Numbered from the stretch's first letter, positions 32,901-45,250 are shown. The stretch is 64,000 nucleotides of DNA from Taudactylus pleione (GCA_031769625.1 JAUIMM010000582.1:1195501-1259500), one strand, 5' to 3'. Program-made: numbers and translations. The notes: a model not told the origin generated them from the letters alone.

Positions 32901-35900
32901 GTGTTAGGTGGGTATAGGATGGAGATACTGAGGATAGAAGGAATGTGTATATAGCTCAGGCACCTGTGTCAGATGGGTAATGATGTAATTAGTGTGATGT
33001 AGTGTTAGGTGGGTATAGGATGGAGATACTGAGGATAGAAGGAATGTGTACATAGCTCAGGCACCTGTGTCAGATGGGTAATGATGTAATTAGTGTGATG
33101 CAGTGTTAGGTGGGTATAGGATGGAGATACTGAGGATAGAAGGAATGTGTATATAGCTCAGGCACCTGTGTCAGATGGGTAATGATGTAATTAGTGTGAT
33201 GTAGTGTTAGGTGGGTATTGGATGGAGATACTGAGAATAGAAGGAATGTGTATATAGCTCAGGCACCTGTGTCAGATGGGTAATGATGTAATTAGTGTGA
33301 TGCAGTGTTAGGTGGGTATAGGATGGGGATACTGAGGATAGAAGGAATGTGTATATATCTCAGGCACCTGTGACAGATGGGTAATGATGTAATTAGTGTG
33401 ATGCAGTGTTAGGTGGGTATAGGATGGAGATACTGAGGATAGAAGGAATGTGTATATAGCTCAGGTACCTGTGTCAGATGGGGAATGATGTAATTAGTGT
33501 GATGTAGTGTTAGGTGGGTATAGGATGGAGATACTGAGGATAGAAGGAATGTGTATATAGCTCAGGTACCTGTGTCAGATGGGTAATGATGTAATTAGTG
33601 TGATGCAGTGTTAGGTGGGTATAGGATGGAGATACTGAGGATAGAAGGAATGTGTATATAGCTCAGGTACCTGTGTCAGATGGGTAATGATGTAATTAGT
33701 GTGATGCAGTGTTAGGTGGGTATAGGATGGAGATACTGAGGATAGAAGGAATGTGAATATAGCTCAGGTACCTGTGTCAGATGGGTAATGGTGTAATTAG
33801 TGTGATGCAGTGTTAGGTGGGTATAGGATGGAGATACTGAGGATAGAAGGAATGTGAATATAGCTCAGGTACCTGTGTCAGATGGGTAATGATGTAATTA
33901 GTGTGATGTAGTGTTAGGTGGGTATAGGATGGAGATACTGAGGATAGAAGGAATGTGTATATAGCTCAGGTACCTGTGTCAGATGGGGAATGATGTAATT
34001 AGTGTGATGTAGTGTTAGGTGGGTATAGGATGGAGATACTGAGGATAGAAGGAATGTGTATATAGCTCAGGCATAGATGGGTAATGATGTAATTAGTGTG
34101 ATGTAGTGTTAGGTGGGTATAGGATGGAGATACTGAGGATAGAAGGAATGTGTATATAGCTCAGGCACCTGTGTCAGATGGGTAATGATGTAATTAGTGT
34201 GATGTAGTGTTAGGTAGGTATAGGATGGAGATACTGAGGATAGAAGGAATGTGAATATAGCTCAGGTACATGTGACAGATGGGTAATGATGTAATTAGTG
34301 TGATGCAGTGTTAGGTGGGTATAGGATGGAGATACTGAGGATAGAAGGAATGTGTATATAGCTCAGGCACCTGTGTCAGATGGGTAATGATGTAATTAGT
34401 GTGATGTAGTGTTAGGTGGGTATAGGATGGAGATACTGAGGATAGAAGGAATGTGTATATAGCTCAGGCACCTGTGTCAGATGGGTAATGATGTAATTAG
34501 TGTGATGCAGTGTTAGGTGGGTATAGGATGGAGATACTGAGGATAGAAGGAATGTGTATATAGCTCAGGTACCTGTGTCAGATGGGTAATGATGTAATTA
34601 GTGTGATGCAGTGTTAGGTGGGTATAGGATGGAGATACTGAGGATAGAAGGAATGTGTATATAGCTCAGGTACCTGTGTCAGATGGGTAATGGTGTAATT
34701 AGTGTGATGTAGTGTTAGGTGGGTATAGGATGGAGATACTGAGGATAGAAGTAATGTGTATATAGCTCAGGTACCTGTGTCAGATGGGTAATGATGTAAT
34801 TAGTGTGATGTAGTGTTAGGTGGGTATAGGATGGAGATACTGAGGATAGAAGGAATGTGTATATAGCTCAGGCACCTGTGTCAGATGGGTAATGATGTAA
34901 TTAGTGTGATGTAGTGTTAGGTGGGTATAGGATGGAGATACTGAGGATAGAAGGAATGTGTTTATAGCTCAGGCACCTGTGTCAGATGGGTAATGATGTA
35001 ATTAGTGTGATGTAGTGTTAGGTGGGTATAGGATGGAGATACTGAGGATAGAAGGAATGTGTATATAGCTCAGGTACCTGTGACAGATGGGTAATGGTGT
35101 AATTAGTGTGATGCAGTGTTAGGTGGGTATAGGATGGAGATACTGAGGATAGAAGGAATGTGTATATAGCTCAGGTACCTGTGTCAGATGGGTAATGATG
35201 TAATTAGTGTGATGCAGTGTTAGGTGGGTATAGGATGGAGATACTGAGGATAGAAGGAATGTGTATATAGCTCAGGTACCTGTGTCAGATGGGTAATGGT
35301 GTAATTGGTGTGATGCAGTGTTAGGTGGGTATAGGATGGAGATACTGAGGATAGAAGGAATGTGTATATAGCTCAGAAACCTGTGACAGATGGGTAATGA
35401 TGTAATTAGTGTGATGCAGTGTTAGGTGGGTATAGGATGGAGATACTGAGGATAGAAGGAATGTGTATATAGCTCAGGCACCTGTGTCAGATGGGTATTG
35501 ATGTAATTAGTGTGATGTAGAGTTAGGTGGGTATAGGATGGAGATACTGAGGATAGAAGGAATGTGTATATAGCTCAGGTACCTGTGTCAGATGGGTAAT
35601 GATGTAATTAGTGTGATGTAGTGTTAGGTGGGTATAGGATGGAGATACTGATAGAAGGAATGTGTATATAGCTCAGGCAACTGTGTCAGATGGGTAATGA
35701 TGTAATTAGTGTGATGTAGTGTTAGGTGGGTATAGGATGGAGATACTGAGGATAGAAGGAATGTGTATATAGCTCAGGTACCTGTGTCAGATGGGTAATG
35801 ATGTAATTAGTGTGATGTAGTGATAGGTGGGTATAGGATGGAGATACTGAGGATAGAGGGAATGTGTATATAGCTCAGGTACCTGTGACAGATGTGTAAT

Positions 35901-36672
35901 AATGTAATTAGTGTGATGTAGTGTTAGGTGGGTATAGGATGGAGATACTGAGGATAGAAGGAATGTGTATATAGCTCAGGCACCTGTGTCAGATGGGTAA
36001 TGATGTAATTAGTGTGATGTAGTGTTAGGTAGGTATAGGATGGAGATACTGAGGATAGAAGGAATGTGTATATAGCTCAGGTACCTGTGTCAGATGGGTA
36101 ATGATGTAATTAGTGTGATGTAGTGATAGGTGGGTATAGGATGGAGATACTGAGGATAGAAGGAATGTGTATATAGCTCAGGCACCTGTGTCAGATGGGT
36201 AATGATGTAATTAGTGTGATGCAGTGTTAGGTGGGTATAGGATGGAGATACTGAGGATAGAAGGAATGTGTATATAGCTCAGGTACCTGTGACAGATGGG
36301 TAATGATGTAATTAGTGTGATGCAGTGTTAGGTGGATATAGGATGGAGATACTGAGGATAGAAGGAAAGTGTATATAGCTCAGGTACCTGTGACAGATGG
36401 GTAATAATGTAATTAGTGTGATGTAGTGTTAGGTGGGTATAGGATGGAGATACTGAGGATAGAAGGAATGTGTATATAGCTCAGGTACCTGTGTCAGATG
36501 GGTAATGATGTAATTAGTGTGATGTAGTGTTAGGTGGGTATAGGATGGAGATACTGAGGATAGAAGGAATGTGTATATAGCTCAGGTACCTGTGTCAGAT
36601 GGGTAATGATGTAATTAGTGTGATGCAGTGTTGGTGGTAGTTTCTGATAGAGATACTGAAGATAAAAATAAT
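29914..36672 (+). repeat. Minisatellite, 101-bp unit, about 66 copies, large internal duplication
   Basis: The unit is ACTGAGGATAGAAGGAATGT, GTATATAGCTCAGGTACCTG, TGTCAGATGGGTAATGATGT, AATTAGTGTGATGTAGTGTT, AGGTGGGTATAGGATGGAGA, T. Units are very similar; variable sites are CAGGTACC/CAGGCACC, GATGTAG/GATGCAG and TAATGATG/TAATGGTG. Rare private variants occur twice in the same order at a constant offset. Examples are a 4-bp deletion at about 32630 and 35650, GGTATTGATG at 32474 and 35494, and AATGTGTTTATAG at 31531 and 34955. The last unit decays at about 36632, with a trace to 36672. Confidence 0.97.
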
Positions 36673-37205
36673 CTTACTAATGTTCAGACTGACTGGAGGG
36701 AGGGGGCAGAGTACAATATACGGTAACCGTGGCTTTTACCTGGTAATGCCATTACTATTTACTGTCATTACTCAGAAATTTCAGAAATGACTGATTGTGC
36801 AGTACTGACATAATCAGAATTCTATAAGTCACGGACTTGCAGCTATGATGGTACAGTATACTAGCAGCTATGTTTGAAGGCTTCAAGCCTTGTTGGATGT
36901 CTGCATGCACCAATCAAAACATCTCCTTGTAACACTGCACACCATGTGGGTGCAATATGGGAACGAGAAGTAACTAACATCTGAACGGACAGTTCTATAG
37001 GGACAAGTGCTGGATTTTTTGGGGTCAGGTTCCAAATGTAAAAGTACAATTTTCACAGGGGCGGTCCAGACCAGAGATACGTCATCCATTTCCCATGATA
37101 CTGCCTCCGCTTGGGGCAGTGTAGAGTCTATGGAGGTTATTTCTTGGCCAAAAACGGGTTAGAGCGAATGCAGGTAGATATTGTTATTGTGCACAGAAGA
37201 CGATG
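36673..37205. other. No gene seen
   Basis: Unique-looking sequence with short frames only, between the 101-bp array and the C-rich array. Confidence 0.45.
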
Positions 37206-38650
37206 CCATCCCCCCATCCCTCCAGCAGCCACCCCCCATCCCTCCAGCAGCCACCCCCCATCCCTCCAGCAGCCAGTCCCCCTTCCCTCCAGCAGACACT
37301 CCCCCTTCCCTGCAGCAGCCATCCCCCCTTCCCTCCAGCAGCCATCCCTCCTGCAGCCACCCCCATCCCTCCAGCAGCCACTTCCCCTTCCCTCCACCAG
37401 CCATCCCCCATCCCTCCAGCAGCCACTACCCCTTCCCTCCAGCAGCCACTACCCCTTCCCTCCAGCAGCCACCCCCCATCCATCCAGCAGCCACTCCCCC
37501 TTCCCTCCAGCAGCCACCCCATCCCTCCAGCAGCCACTACCCCTTCCTCCAGCAGCCACCCCCATCCCTCCAGCAGCCACTACCCCTTCCCTCCAGCAGC
37601 CACTACCCCTTCCCTCCAGCAGCCACTACCCCTTCCCTCCAGCAGCCACCCCCCATCCATCCAGCAGCCACTTCCCCTTCCCTCCACCAGCCACCCCCCA
37701 TCCCTCCAGCAGCCACCCCCCTTCCCTCCAGCAGCCACCCCCCATCCCTCCAGCAGCCAGTCCCCCTTCCCTCCAGCAGACACTCCCCCTTCCCTGCAGC
37801 AGCCATCCCCCCTTCCCTCCAGCAGCCATCCCTCCTGCAGCCACCCCCATCCCTCCAGCAGCCACTTCCCCTTCCCTCCACCAGCCATCCCCCATCCCTC
37901 CAGCAGCCACTACCCCTTCCCTCCAGCAGCCACTACCCCTTCCCTCCAGCAGCCACCCCCCATCCATCCAGCAGCCACTCCCCCTTCCCTCCAGCAGCCA
38001 CCCCATCCCTCCAGCAGCCACTACCCCTTCCCTCCAGCAGCCACCCTCATCCCTCCAGCAGCCACTACCCCTTCCCTCCAGCAGCCACTACCCCTTCCCT
38101 CCAGCAGCCACTACCCCTTCCCTCCAGCAGCCACCCCCCATCCATCCAGCAGCCACTTCCCCTTCCCTTCACCAGCCACCCCCCATCCCTCCAGCAGCCA
38201 CCCCCCTTCCCTCCAGCAGCCAGTCCCCCTTCCCTCCAGCAGACACTCCCCCTTCCCTGCAGCAGCCATCCCCCCTTCCCTCCAGCAGCCAGTCCCCCTT
38301 CCCTCCAGCAGACACTCCCCCTTCCCTGCAGCAGCCATCCCCCCTTCCCTCCAGCAGCCATCCCTCCTGCAGCCACCCCCATCCCTCCAGCAGCCACTTC
38401 CCCTTCCCTCCAGCAGCCACCCCCCATCCATCCAGCAGCCACCCCCCATCCATCCAGCAGCCACTTCCCCTTCCCTCCAGCAGCCACCCCCCATCCCTCC
38501 AGCAGCCACCCCCCTTCCCTCCAGCAGCCACCCCCCCATCCCTCCAGCAGCCACCTACCCCCCCATCCCTCCAGCAGCCACCCCCATCCCTCCAGCAGCC
38601 ACTCCCCCTTCCCTCCAGCAGCCACCCCCATCCCTCCAGCAGCCACCCCC
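37206..38650 (+). repeat. C-rich minisatellite, 21-24-bp unit, about 64 copies
   Basis: The unit is CCCTCCAGCAGCCACCCCCC followed by AT or a TACCCCTT variant. G is almost absent from the plus strand except in CAGCAG. On the minus strand each unit has GGAGGG and a G4-6 run, so G-quadruplex formation is plausible. A block containing CCAGTCCCCCTT, CAGACACTCCC and CTGCAGCAGCCATCCC recurs with an offset of 484 bp (37271 and 37755) and again near 38219 and 38283. All three plus-strand frames stay open for more than 500 codons, giving Pro/Ser/Gln/His-rich translations in every frame; this is a composition effect, not a gene. Confidence 0.95.
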
Positions 38651-40924
38651 TGGGGTTCCCAGTTCCCTACTGGTAATTACTGCTTTATGTTATGTATGTA
38701 AGCATTTTAGTGGGGTTAAATACTCTTCTGCAGGAGGCTGAACACATTGCCGAATTGCATCACTGCTTCCTCTTGTGGCAACACTATTAATGCAACACAT
38801 GGGAAGGTCAGAGAGAGCGGAGCCTCCTGAGGATGCAAACTACTCCTAAGACTGGAGCACTCAACCTTCTCCAATCTTCTGACCATGAAATAACATGGTC
38901 ATCCCGTTAATAAGCTCCTCCAGCCAGCATCCCAGCCCTGCAACAAAGACATCCCTGCAACACAGTCACACAAGCTGAACCGTCATTGGGCCCCGAGATA
39001 TAAACGAGACGTAAAACGATGGCGCGGAGATCAGAATTACGCACAAAACCGCAGAAGTAAAACATGGCTACCACTGCAGGTATAAGTAAATGAACCCCTG
39101 GCTTCCAATCCACCCGAATGTGTTTGTGCGATTTACTCAACTCAAAAAGACAGCGGAATAAATATTTCATCTAGATGTGACGCCTCGATATCGCTGACGG
39201 CCTTACAGGTTTTTACGTGGCCGCTTGACGGTTACTATACTATGATATGAACACTGAGAAAAGTGACACATTGGTAATATTCAGTTACTAAATAAATGGC
39301 GAATTGTTACGCGTAACTTAGAATTACGGCCAGACACCACATGGGAAAGGAAATAGTAAACAATTGCAAATGAAATGATTCCTAGGCGCCGATGGCCAAC
39401 GCAGCCGCTCTCACTGGAGCGAAATCTGCCCATTGCGATTCATAAATCCTCATCCAGCTTAGTGCCTTCTGCAAATAACATATGCAATTAAAATTCCACG
39501 AGGGCACTGGATGCTGCAGACTGTCAGCATAATAAATGGCTGCTGAAAATGTCACTCCTAATGCAAACACAGGTGGCCGGTCAGCTTTTATGCACAATAA
39601 CCATTGTCACTCCATCAGGTAGATGGAGTACCTGGCCGCTATAAACCCCCCATCCCTGCACCATGTCACACCAATCTACTGGGCTTCCAGTGACACTGTC
39701 CTAAAATAACACCATTGATCAGACTCCTTATTACCTTCCTCCCTGACAGAATGAAAGCATACATTATCATTTGCAATGAGTGGAAGAGACAAACCCCCTT
39801 CGGCCCTCCCAGGGGCATTCCCCAGGGTGGTGCAGAGGTCCATGCAATAATAAAAAAAATCAAGGGGCATTTTACCGTTGCGTGAAGCTGTGTAGTTTGG
39901 TAGAGGCTGCATCTGTGCTGTCCATTTCCATGATCCATGCGAGTTTCTATCCCCCCTCTCCAGATAAAAAAAAAAAACAAAAACAATAAAATAAAAAAAA
40001 TAAATTAAAAAAAAATTAAAAAAAACAGAAAAAGGAAGAGACGCTTTACAGGGTCCCTGGGTGTGCGGACATGTCTGTGGGCTGTGTGTCCCCCTCGCCC
40101 GGGCAGCCCTGCTATACACCAGTCATCCTGCTCTCTGCCACTGGTTTGTCTGAATGCACCTGTGAGATGGATAGAGGGAAAATAGGGGGGGAGGGGGCTC
40201 CTCTGTAACTGAACGTGACTTGGAGACTCTATATGCAGACTGCTGATCACAGCCTAATACTTTCCTCCAGCTTCAGAACATTCATATCACAGTCTCCCCT
40301 GACAAGGTCCCGCCTGCTTCCCAGGATGGGCCAGCCTTTTCCCTGACACCCGGCAGCCCCCTCCTCTCTCAGCTAAAGGCAGCTGCAAGATCACAGTCAT
40401 GTCACAGATAATGTATGCAACCGTACCAAGTCACCACTTCCTACAATACTGTGTTCTCTTCTCTCCCTCCAGTGCAAGCCCACCGCCATCAGCCTGCCGC
40501 TGTGCTGGGGTCTCAGAGGGCTTCCCTGCTGCTGCCAGGGCGGAATCCGAGGCTCTTTATAGCGTTCCTCCTGTGGGTTTTAAAGCAATTTAGTAGTGGG
40601 GTCATGGCTCTCTACTTCCAAGGTAATAAGATGCATAAAATGTGACACTGATCTATCGGATCACTGGACGGGCGTCCCAGCCATGGGCATCCAACAGGGA
40701 AACTACTATAATCAGGAATATGGGACTGGTGGCGAGTTGAGCGTATGTCCGCCTGCGAAGTGTATCTTGCATTGACTAAAAATAGGCACAAACGCATTTT
40801 GATTGCTTATATGCTTACGGCCGAGGAGGCGGATATGGGTGATGGGGCGTTCGCACGTAGGAAGGGTTCATGGAGGGCGTGTTTGCGCAAATGCAGTCTA
40901 TGCAGACTTGGATGTAAGCAAAAA
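38651..40924. other. No gene supported; possible conserved non-coding texture at 39.2-39.6 kb
   Basis: No long frame or transposon end is visible. An A-rich tract lies at 39966-40033. The stretch at about 39180-39640 has an evenly mixed, AT-leaning, repeat-free texture with AATAAATGGC and ATGCAATTAAAATT words, typical of many conserved non-coding elements; that reading is only a suspicion. Moderately CG-containing sequence around 40750-40920 runs into the T-family element. Confidence 0.4.
39966..40033 (+). repeat. A-rich simple tract
   Basis: Runs of up to twelve A are interrupted by single C or T bases over about 68 bp. It could be the tail of an old retroposed sequence read on the plus strand, but I cannot recognise a body upstream. 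Confidence 0.85.
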
Positions 40925-41470
40925 TGGAATCGGCATGATTTACCGCCGGACCCATGCCCGGAGGTTGGAATCTCGACAGCGGCATCCCAGCAGAGGAGTA
41001 AATCCCGATCGTCCAAGGTAAGTATTCTCTAACCTAATTCTACCCTCTAACCCTAACCCTCCCTTAGGCGTGCCTACCCTAACCTCCCCCCCCCCAGTGC
41101 CTAACCCTAATCCCCCCCCTTCCCCGCTGCCTAGACCTAAGCCCCGGGAGGGTGCCTTAACCCTAAGTCCTCCCTGGGGGTGCACAATGCTAACCCCCCC
41201 CTCCCGCTAGCCTAAACCTAACCTCCCGTGGGGGGTGCCTAACCCTAAGTCCCCCCCCTCGGGAACCCTAAAGCTAACCCTCCCCCCCCAGCGGCTATCC
41301 ACGCTCGCTGTCCCTTCGATCTGGATGCCGGGCGCCGGTCTCCCGGCGTCGGTAAAATGACAGGCATCTAGAGTTAGACGCCTGTCATTTAACACTCGCC
41401 GGGATTAAGCAGTTGGGAAGCCGGCTGTCAGGATTAGGTCCGCTGGCTTCCCAACTGCATACCGCAAAAA
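40925..41470 (+). mobile_element. Dispersed element with internal telomere-like tract (family T, copy 2)
   Basis: The order of landmarks is TTACCGCCGG, TCTCGACAGCGGCATCCCAG, AATCCCGATCGTCC, a consensus splice donor (AAG|GTAAGTATT), the degenerate CTAACCCTAACCCTCCC tract (about 41040-41290), then GCCGGGCGCCGGTCTCCCGG, AATGACAGGCATCTAGA and a terminal hairpin with GTTGGGAAGCC and GGCTTCCCAAC arms. Copies 1 and 3 share this order. The TSD is not resolved. Confidence 0.72.
41014..41025 (+). other. Consensus 5' splice-site sequence inside element T2
   Basis: CAAG|GTAAGTATT has its putative junction between 41017 and 41018. It fits the vertebrate donor consensus and is retained at the same place in the two other T copies. 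Use is not shown. Confidence 0.5.
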
Positions 41471-41790
41471 TACCCCCGTGCTCTTCCCATACTCGGTACT
41501 CTTGTATTGAGTATTGGACAGGATCTGATGCGCATTGTTAACGATGACCAGCAGCAAACTAGGTGCGCATGCAGACGCCTTTGGTGATGCGTACTGTACA
41601 TCTCCGCACATTGGCGTCACGCACGCATCATTTGAGCAACGTACGGCTGACTTACTTCCAATCATGCGTAAGAAGCCATGTGACTGCGCAGAGGACCAGT
41701 CAGTGGCTCCAGGAGTGTGTTCGCGCTTCCCCTGCATTTTATCAGGTGCTCAGGGAGAGCATTGAAGGCATGGAGACCAAAGACGCAGAG
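41471..41790. other. No gene seen
   Basis: CG-containing sequence with GATGCGTA, GTACGGC and TGCGCA words that resembles the interior of the local MITEs, but no termini were found. Short frames only. Confidence 0.4.
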
Positions 41791-42475
41791 GGGCTCATTC
41801 ATTAAGACCACATTTAGGATTTACATTTGCGCTGAACCACAGCAATCGGCCACTTTTATCTGTCTAGCGCAGGTCAGATGAAGAAAGCCATCAGCACCTA
41901 AACGCAATCTTAGCGAATGATACCTCCTGACTATGTGCCGGTTTCACCACCGTACGCAACTGCGTGTGCAATAGCGATTACGCACGCAGTTCAACAGCGA
42001 TAGTATAGTAATTCATTGCGATCACTATTCCCTCGCAGTACTACACAAGGACGCCCATTTTACTTACCACACATCCGTAATGTCTAGCAAGACTGCAAAA
42101 CCATCGGTAACATCGATTACCATCGCAGCCTCACACACACTCGCACAAGCTCTGACCTTACTCAGGAATTACTAACAACCTTGCACGCTATCAGGCCTCA
42201 GGCTGCGTAGGCCATCGCAATGGATAATTTATGCACGCCCCTGCAACGGCGTTGAAATGCACTGGCACGCCTGCATTCGCCCGCCCATCCTCCCGTCGCC
42301 ACCCACAAATGGCACTTCCTGTCAAATACTCTGCGAAGGGTCCGCGTAGTCACTGCGGTCGCCGTTCCGATTGCAGTGGCTAGCTCGCACATTGCGAGGC
42401 ATACGCGTGCGCAGTACGCAACAGTTGGCCAATTGCGTGCGTAATCCCAGTTGCTTATGGAAGTGAATCAGGCCC
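41791..42475 (-). mobile_element. Probable Harbinger-like MITE, about 685 bp (family H relative)
   Basis: Read from the right, the element begins GGGCCTGATTCACTTCC and contains CAGGAAGTGCCATTTGTGGG, GAATGCAGGCGTGCC and a GCATAAATTA stretch, in the order seen in family H. The left side begins GGGCTCATTCATTAAG, an imperfect partner. No matching 3-bp duplication is visible (GAG versus TAT), so one boundary may be wrong or two insertions may be merged. Confidence 0.55.
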
Positions 42476-42870
42476 TATATGCTAAACATCTGGATGAAAT
42501 AGAAGGACATGCATAAAAAAAAATTGATTCTTATCTCCATTTATAAGGAGTAATGTAAGAATTTTGCTTCCTGAGGTGGCGACTATTGGTACAACCTATA
42601 GGTAGAACCTGTTTGGTTACAATAAGTGTCACAGAAATGTTAAATGGATGTTAGTCCTTAACCGGGATGGTGGGTTTATTTGGTAACAGCGGTAGTAGCA
42701 GTAGACGCAGGGTTATCTGTGGTAACAGATAATAGTAACAGTGGTAGGTAACGGTAACAGCAGCAAGTCTCCAGAGAGGAGATAAGTATTGCGGCCCCTA
42801 CCCACAAGGCCAAGCCCCTTTTTGCTGGCACTACAGCCCTCCCCGCACCAAGTGTCACCACTGCACACAT

Positions 42871-43566
42871 CTCCTGAAATACTCTGTGCTGCTGGGGACC
42901 CTGCTCCTCCTACTATATAACTCAGTATGTGGCTTCCTGCTGCCTCCATTCCTTTCCTCACATCATGTCACTGCTTCTGTCCTCACTAACACATCTCCTG
43001 ATATACTCTGTGCTGCTGGGGACCCTGCTCCTCCTACTATATAACTCAGTCTGTGGCTACCTGCTGCCTCCATTCCTTTCCTCACATCATGTCACTGCTT
43101 CTGTCCTCACTAACACATCACCCATCTCCTGATATACTCTGTGCTGCTGGGGACCCTGCTCCTCCTACTATATAACGCAGTATGTGGCTTCCTGCTGCCT
43201 CCTCACATCATCCATCTCCTGATATTCTCTGTGCTGCTGAGGACCCTGCTCCTCCCACTATATAACTCTCAGTCTGTGGCTTCCTGCTGCCTCCATTCCC
43301 TTCCTCACATCATGTCACTGCCCCTGTCCTCACTAACACATCACCCATCTACTGATATACTCTGTGCTGCTGGGGACCCTGCTCCTCCCACAATATAACT
43401 CAGTATGTGGCTTCCTGCTGCCTCCATTCCCTTCCTCACATCATGTCACTGCCCCTGTCACATGCAGCCCTGTCCTCACTAACACATCACTCATCTCCTG
43501 ATATACTCTGTGCTGCTGGGGGACCCTGCTCCTTCCACTATATAACTCTCAGTCTGTGGCTTCTTG
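42871..43566 (+). repeat. Tandem repeat, unit of about 124-146 bp, six copies
   Basis: Units start CTCCTGATATACTCTGTGCT, GCTGGGGACCCTGCTCCTCC, TACTATATAACTCAG at 42871, 42995, 43126, 43216, 43349 and 43495. Unit lengths are 124, 131, 90 (internal deletion), 133 and 146 bp, the last carrying an extra CACATGCAGCCCTG. The array stops shortly after TGTGGCTTCTTGC. Short plus-strand frames across it are repetitive translations without domain character. Confidence 0.9.
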
Positions 43567-44740
43567 CACACACTCAGGGGTTATATATACGTAAATATGA
43601 ATTTAGCTGTGAGCTTGAGAGACCTCTTAAAATCTGTATTAGACGAAGAAATCACATCTCACATTTTAATGAGAGATTCCTATAATAACTCTTCCCATTA
43701 AAAAGCCATCTGAACTGTCAGTTATCAACTTTCATGAAGAAGAAATGTACGTGCATGGGCAGGAGAGGAGATCTGTCTTCATGTAGCTTCCCGGCTGGTT
43801 TATGTGCTCTGTAAATCACTCCCATTTTATCCTGCATTAATTCATCTCTCCTGCACTTAGGAATGAGAGGAGGTCCCTATATTCAGTACGTGTCTGACTA
43901 GCATACAGCAGCAATATTGTATGTAGATGTACTTATTCACTATGCTAGCAGCGAGCCTGCATGAGGAGACATGGGACTGATACATTACATACATATCTGT
44001 CTGGTATTGCTGCTTTGTGTCTCTGTAAATGCACCTGACCGCGGTCTTAGCGCTGTAATGTATTAGTGTTCCGGCCATCCGTTATTTCCCCAGCTTTCAG
44101 TGGTTTGGGGCAAAAAAACCTGTAGCCAATCAGTTCATTGGGAAGTTCACAGCAGCACAGATTATTTCAGGAGATGTGTGCAGATCCTTTAGTCCAGGGG
44201 CGTATTTATAATGGGTGCAGGGTCCCTGGGTGCAGGGGAGGCCCGCACCGCACACCCTGCAACCATATTATACTCGCCTGTCCGGAGTCCCACGTCGGCG
44301 CCGGTGTCTGCGTTGTAAAAAATGTCTGGAAAATGGCCGTGGCGGCCATTTTCCTGTCGTATGCGCAAGCGCAGTACAGGGAAAATGGCAATTTTCCCGG
44401 TGACCTGCACATTCACTATAGATTCTGGGCACACTCTAGTGTGGGGTCTAGATTGTGGGGTCAGGGCTCATGCTAGCCTTTGTGGGGCTCATGGCGGACG
44501 TTTCCTTTTGGTGCCCTGAGCTCAGAGGGTATGGCCTGACTGGGGGGCGTAGCCATGGGTGCAACAAACAAAATACTAATTGCAGGGCCATGCGCTGCAC
44601 AGGGGATGGGCACCGTTTTCCGGGGTAGCGCCATTTGCCTAATTCTTACCTTGTGAAGGCAGGCGGGTTCTCCTCCTCTTTGCTACCGCTCCTCCGTCCT
44701 CTCTCTCACGTAACCACTCCCAGATTGCCGTGTGCGACGA
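43567..44740. other. No gene supported
   Basis: The part at about 43600-43870 is repeat-free with ATTTTAATGAGAG, TTCCCATTAAAAAGCC and CTGCATTAATTCATC words, and could be a conserved non-coding element (unproven). The part from about 44190, starting AGGGGCGTATTTATAATGGG, looks like the end of another dispersed element, but its partner end was not found. Overlapping short frames at 44138-44476 lack recognisable features. Confidence 0.4.
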
Positions 44741-45123
44741 CATTATGCCCGACCACCCACAGCTTTCGCGAGCGGCCAGGTGATGGTCGCGATCATCGGG
44801 CTTGCGACGAGACCCTTGTGGTAGGGTCTCGTCTTCCGCAAGCCCCAGTGAGCTTCCTGCTCTAATAGAGCAGGAAGCTCACTACTTACATCACGAGTGA
44901 TGTCAGTAGGGCCACCCACAAATGGCAAAGGTTCCTTCAGGACGCCTGCCGTGTCCAGCCACCCCCCCTCCCCGCCTACAAAACGGGGCGATCAACATCG
45001 ACAGCCACTCCGTTTGTAGCGAGCCCCGGAGCGAGTGAATTTCTCACTCGCTCCGGGGCTTGCGCACGGCTCGTGTGCAGTGCCCCACCATCGACCCGCT
45101 TGCAAGGGGTCTGAATGAGGGCC
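44741..45123 (-). mobile_element. Truncated Harbinger-like MITE (family H, relative of copy 3)
   Basis: In reverse orientation it matches 20473-21005: GACATCACTCGTGATGTAAG, CTTGCGGAAGACGAGACCCT, ACCACAAGGGTCTCGTCGCA and GGCCGCTCGCGAAAGCTGTG occur in the same order. The right end TCTGAATGAGGGCC is intact and stops at AAAGTACCAACC, which is the interior of a B-family MITE, so this copy was inserted into that MITE. The other end and the left part of the host are missing. Confidence 0.68.
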
Positions 45124-45250
45124 AAAGTACCAACCAATCAGCTCCTGTCATTTTTCAAACGGTCTGTAAAATGATAGTTAGGAGCAGAATAGATGGTATT
45201 TCATCTATCTCCACTTTTTCTCTCTCCTAGGCTTAGTACATCTACCCCCT
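45124..45250 (+). mobile_element. Right part of a B-family foldback MITE
   Basis: The sequence AAAGTACCAACCAATCAGCT, CCTGTCATTTTTCAAACGGT ... GATAGTTAGGAGC ... CTTTTTCTCTCTCC, GGCTTAGTACATCTACCCCC follows the family B consensus from the middle to the right end. Its left part is replaced by the H-family element ending at 45123. Confidence 0.68.

Noticed and set aside
29914..36672. Homeodomain-type TAATTAG in each 101-bp unit as a regulatory array
   Set aside because: The 6-bp core is too common to argue from, and the whole unit is uniformly conserved, so nothing singles the motif out.
37111..38741. Pro/Gln/Ser-rich proteins of 506-521 residues
   Set aside because: Three plus-strand frames and several minus-strand frames are open at once, which follows from a stop-free 21-24-bp repeat and not from selection for coding.
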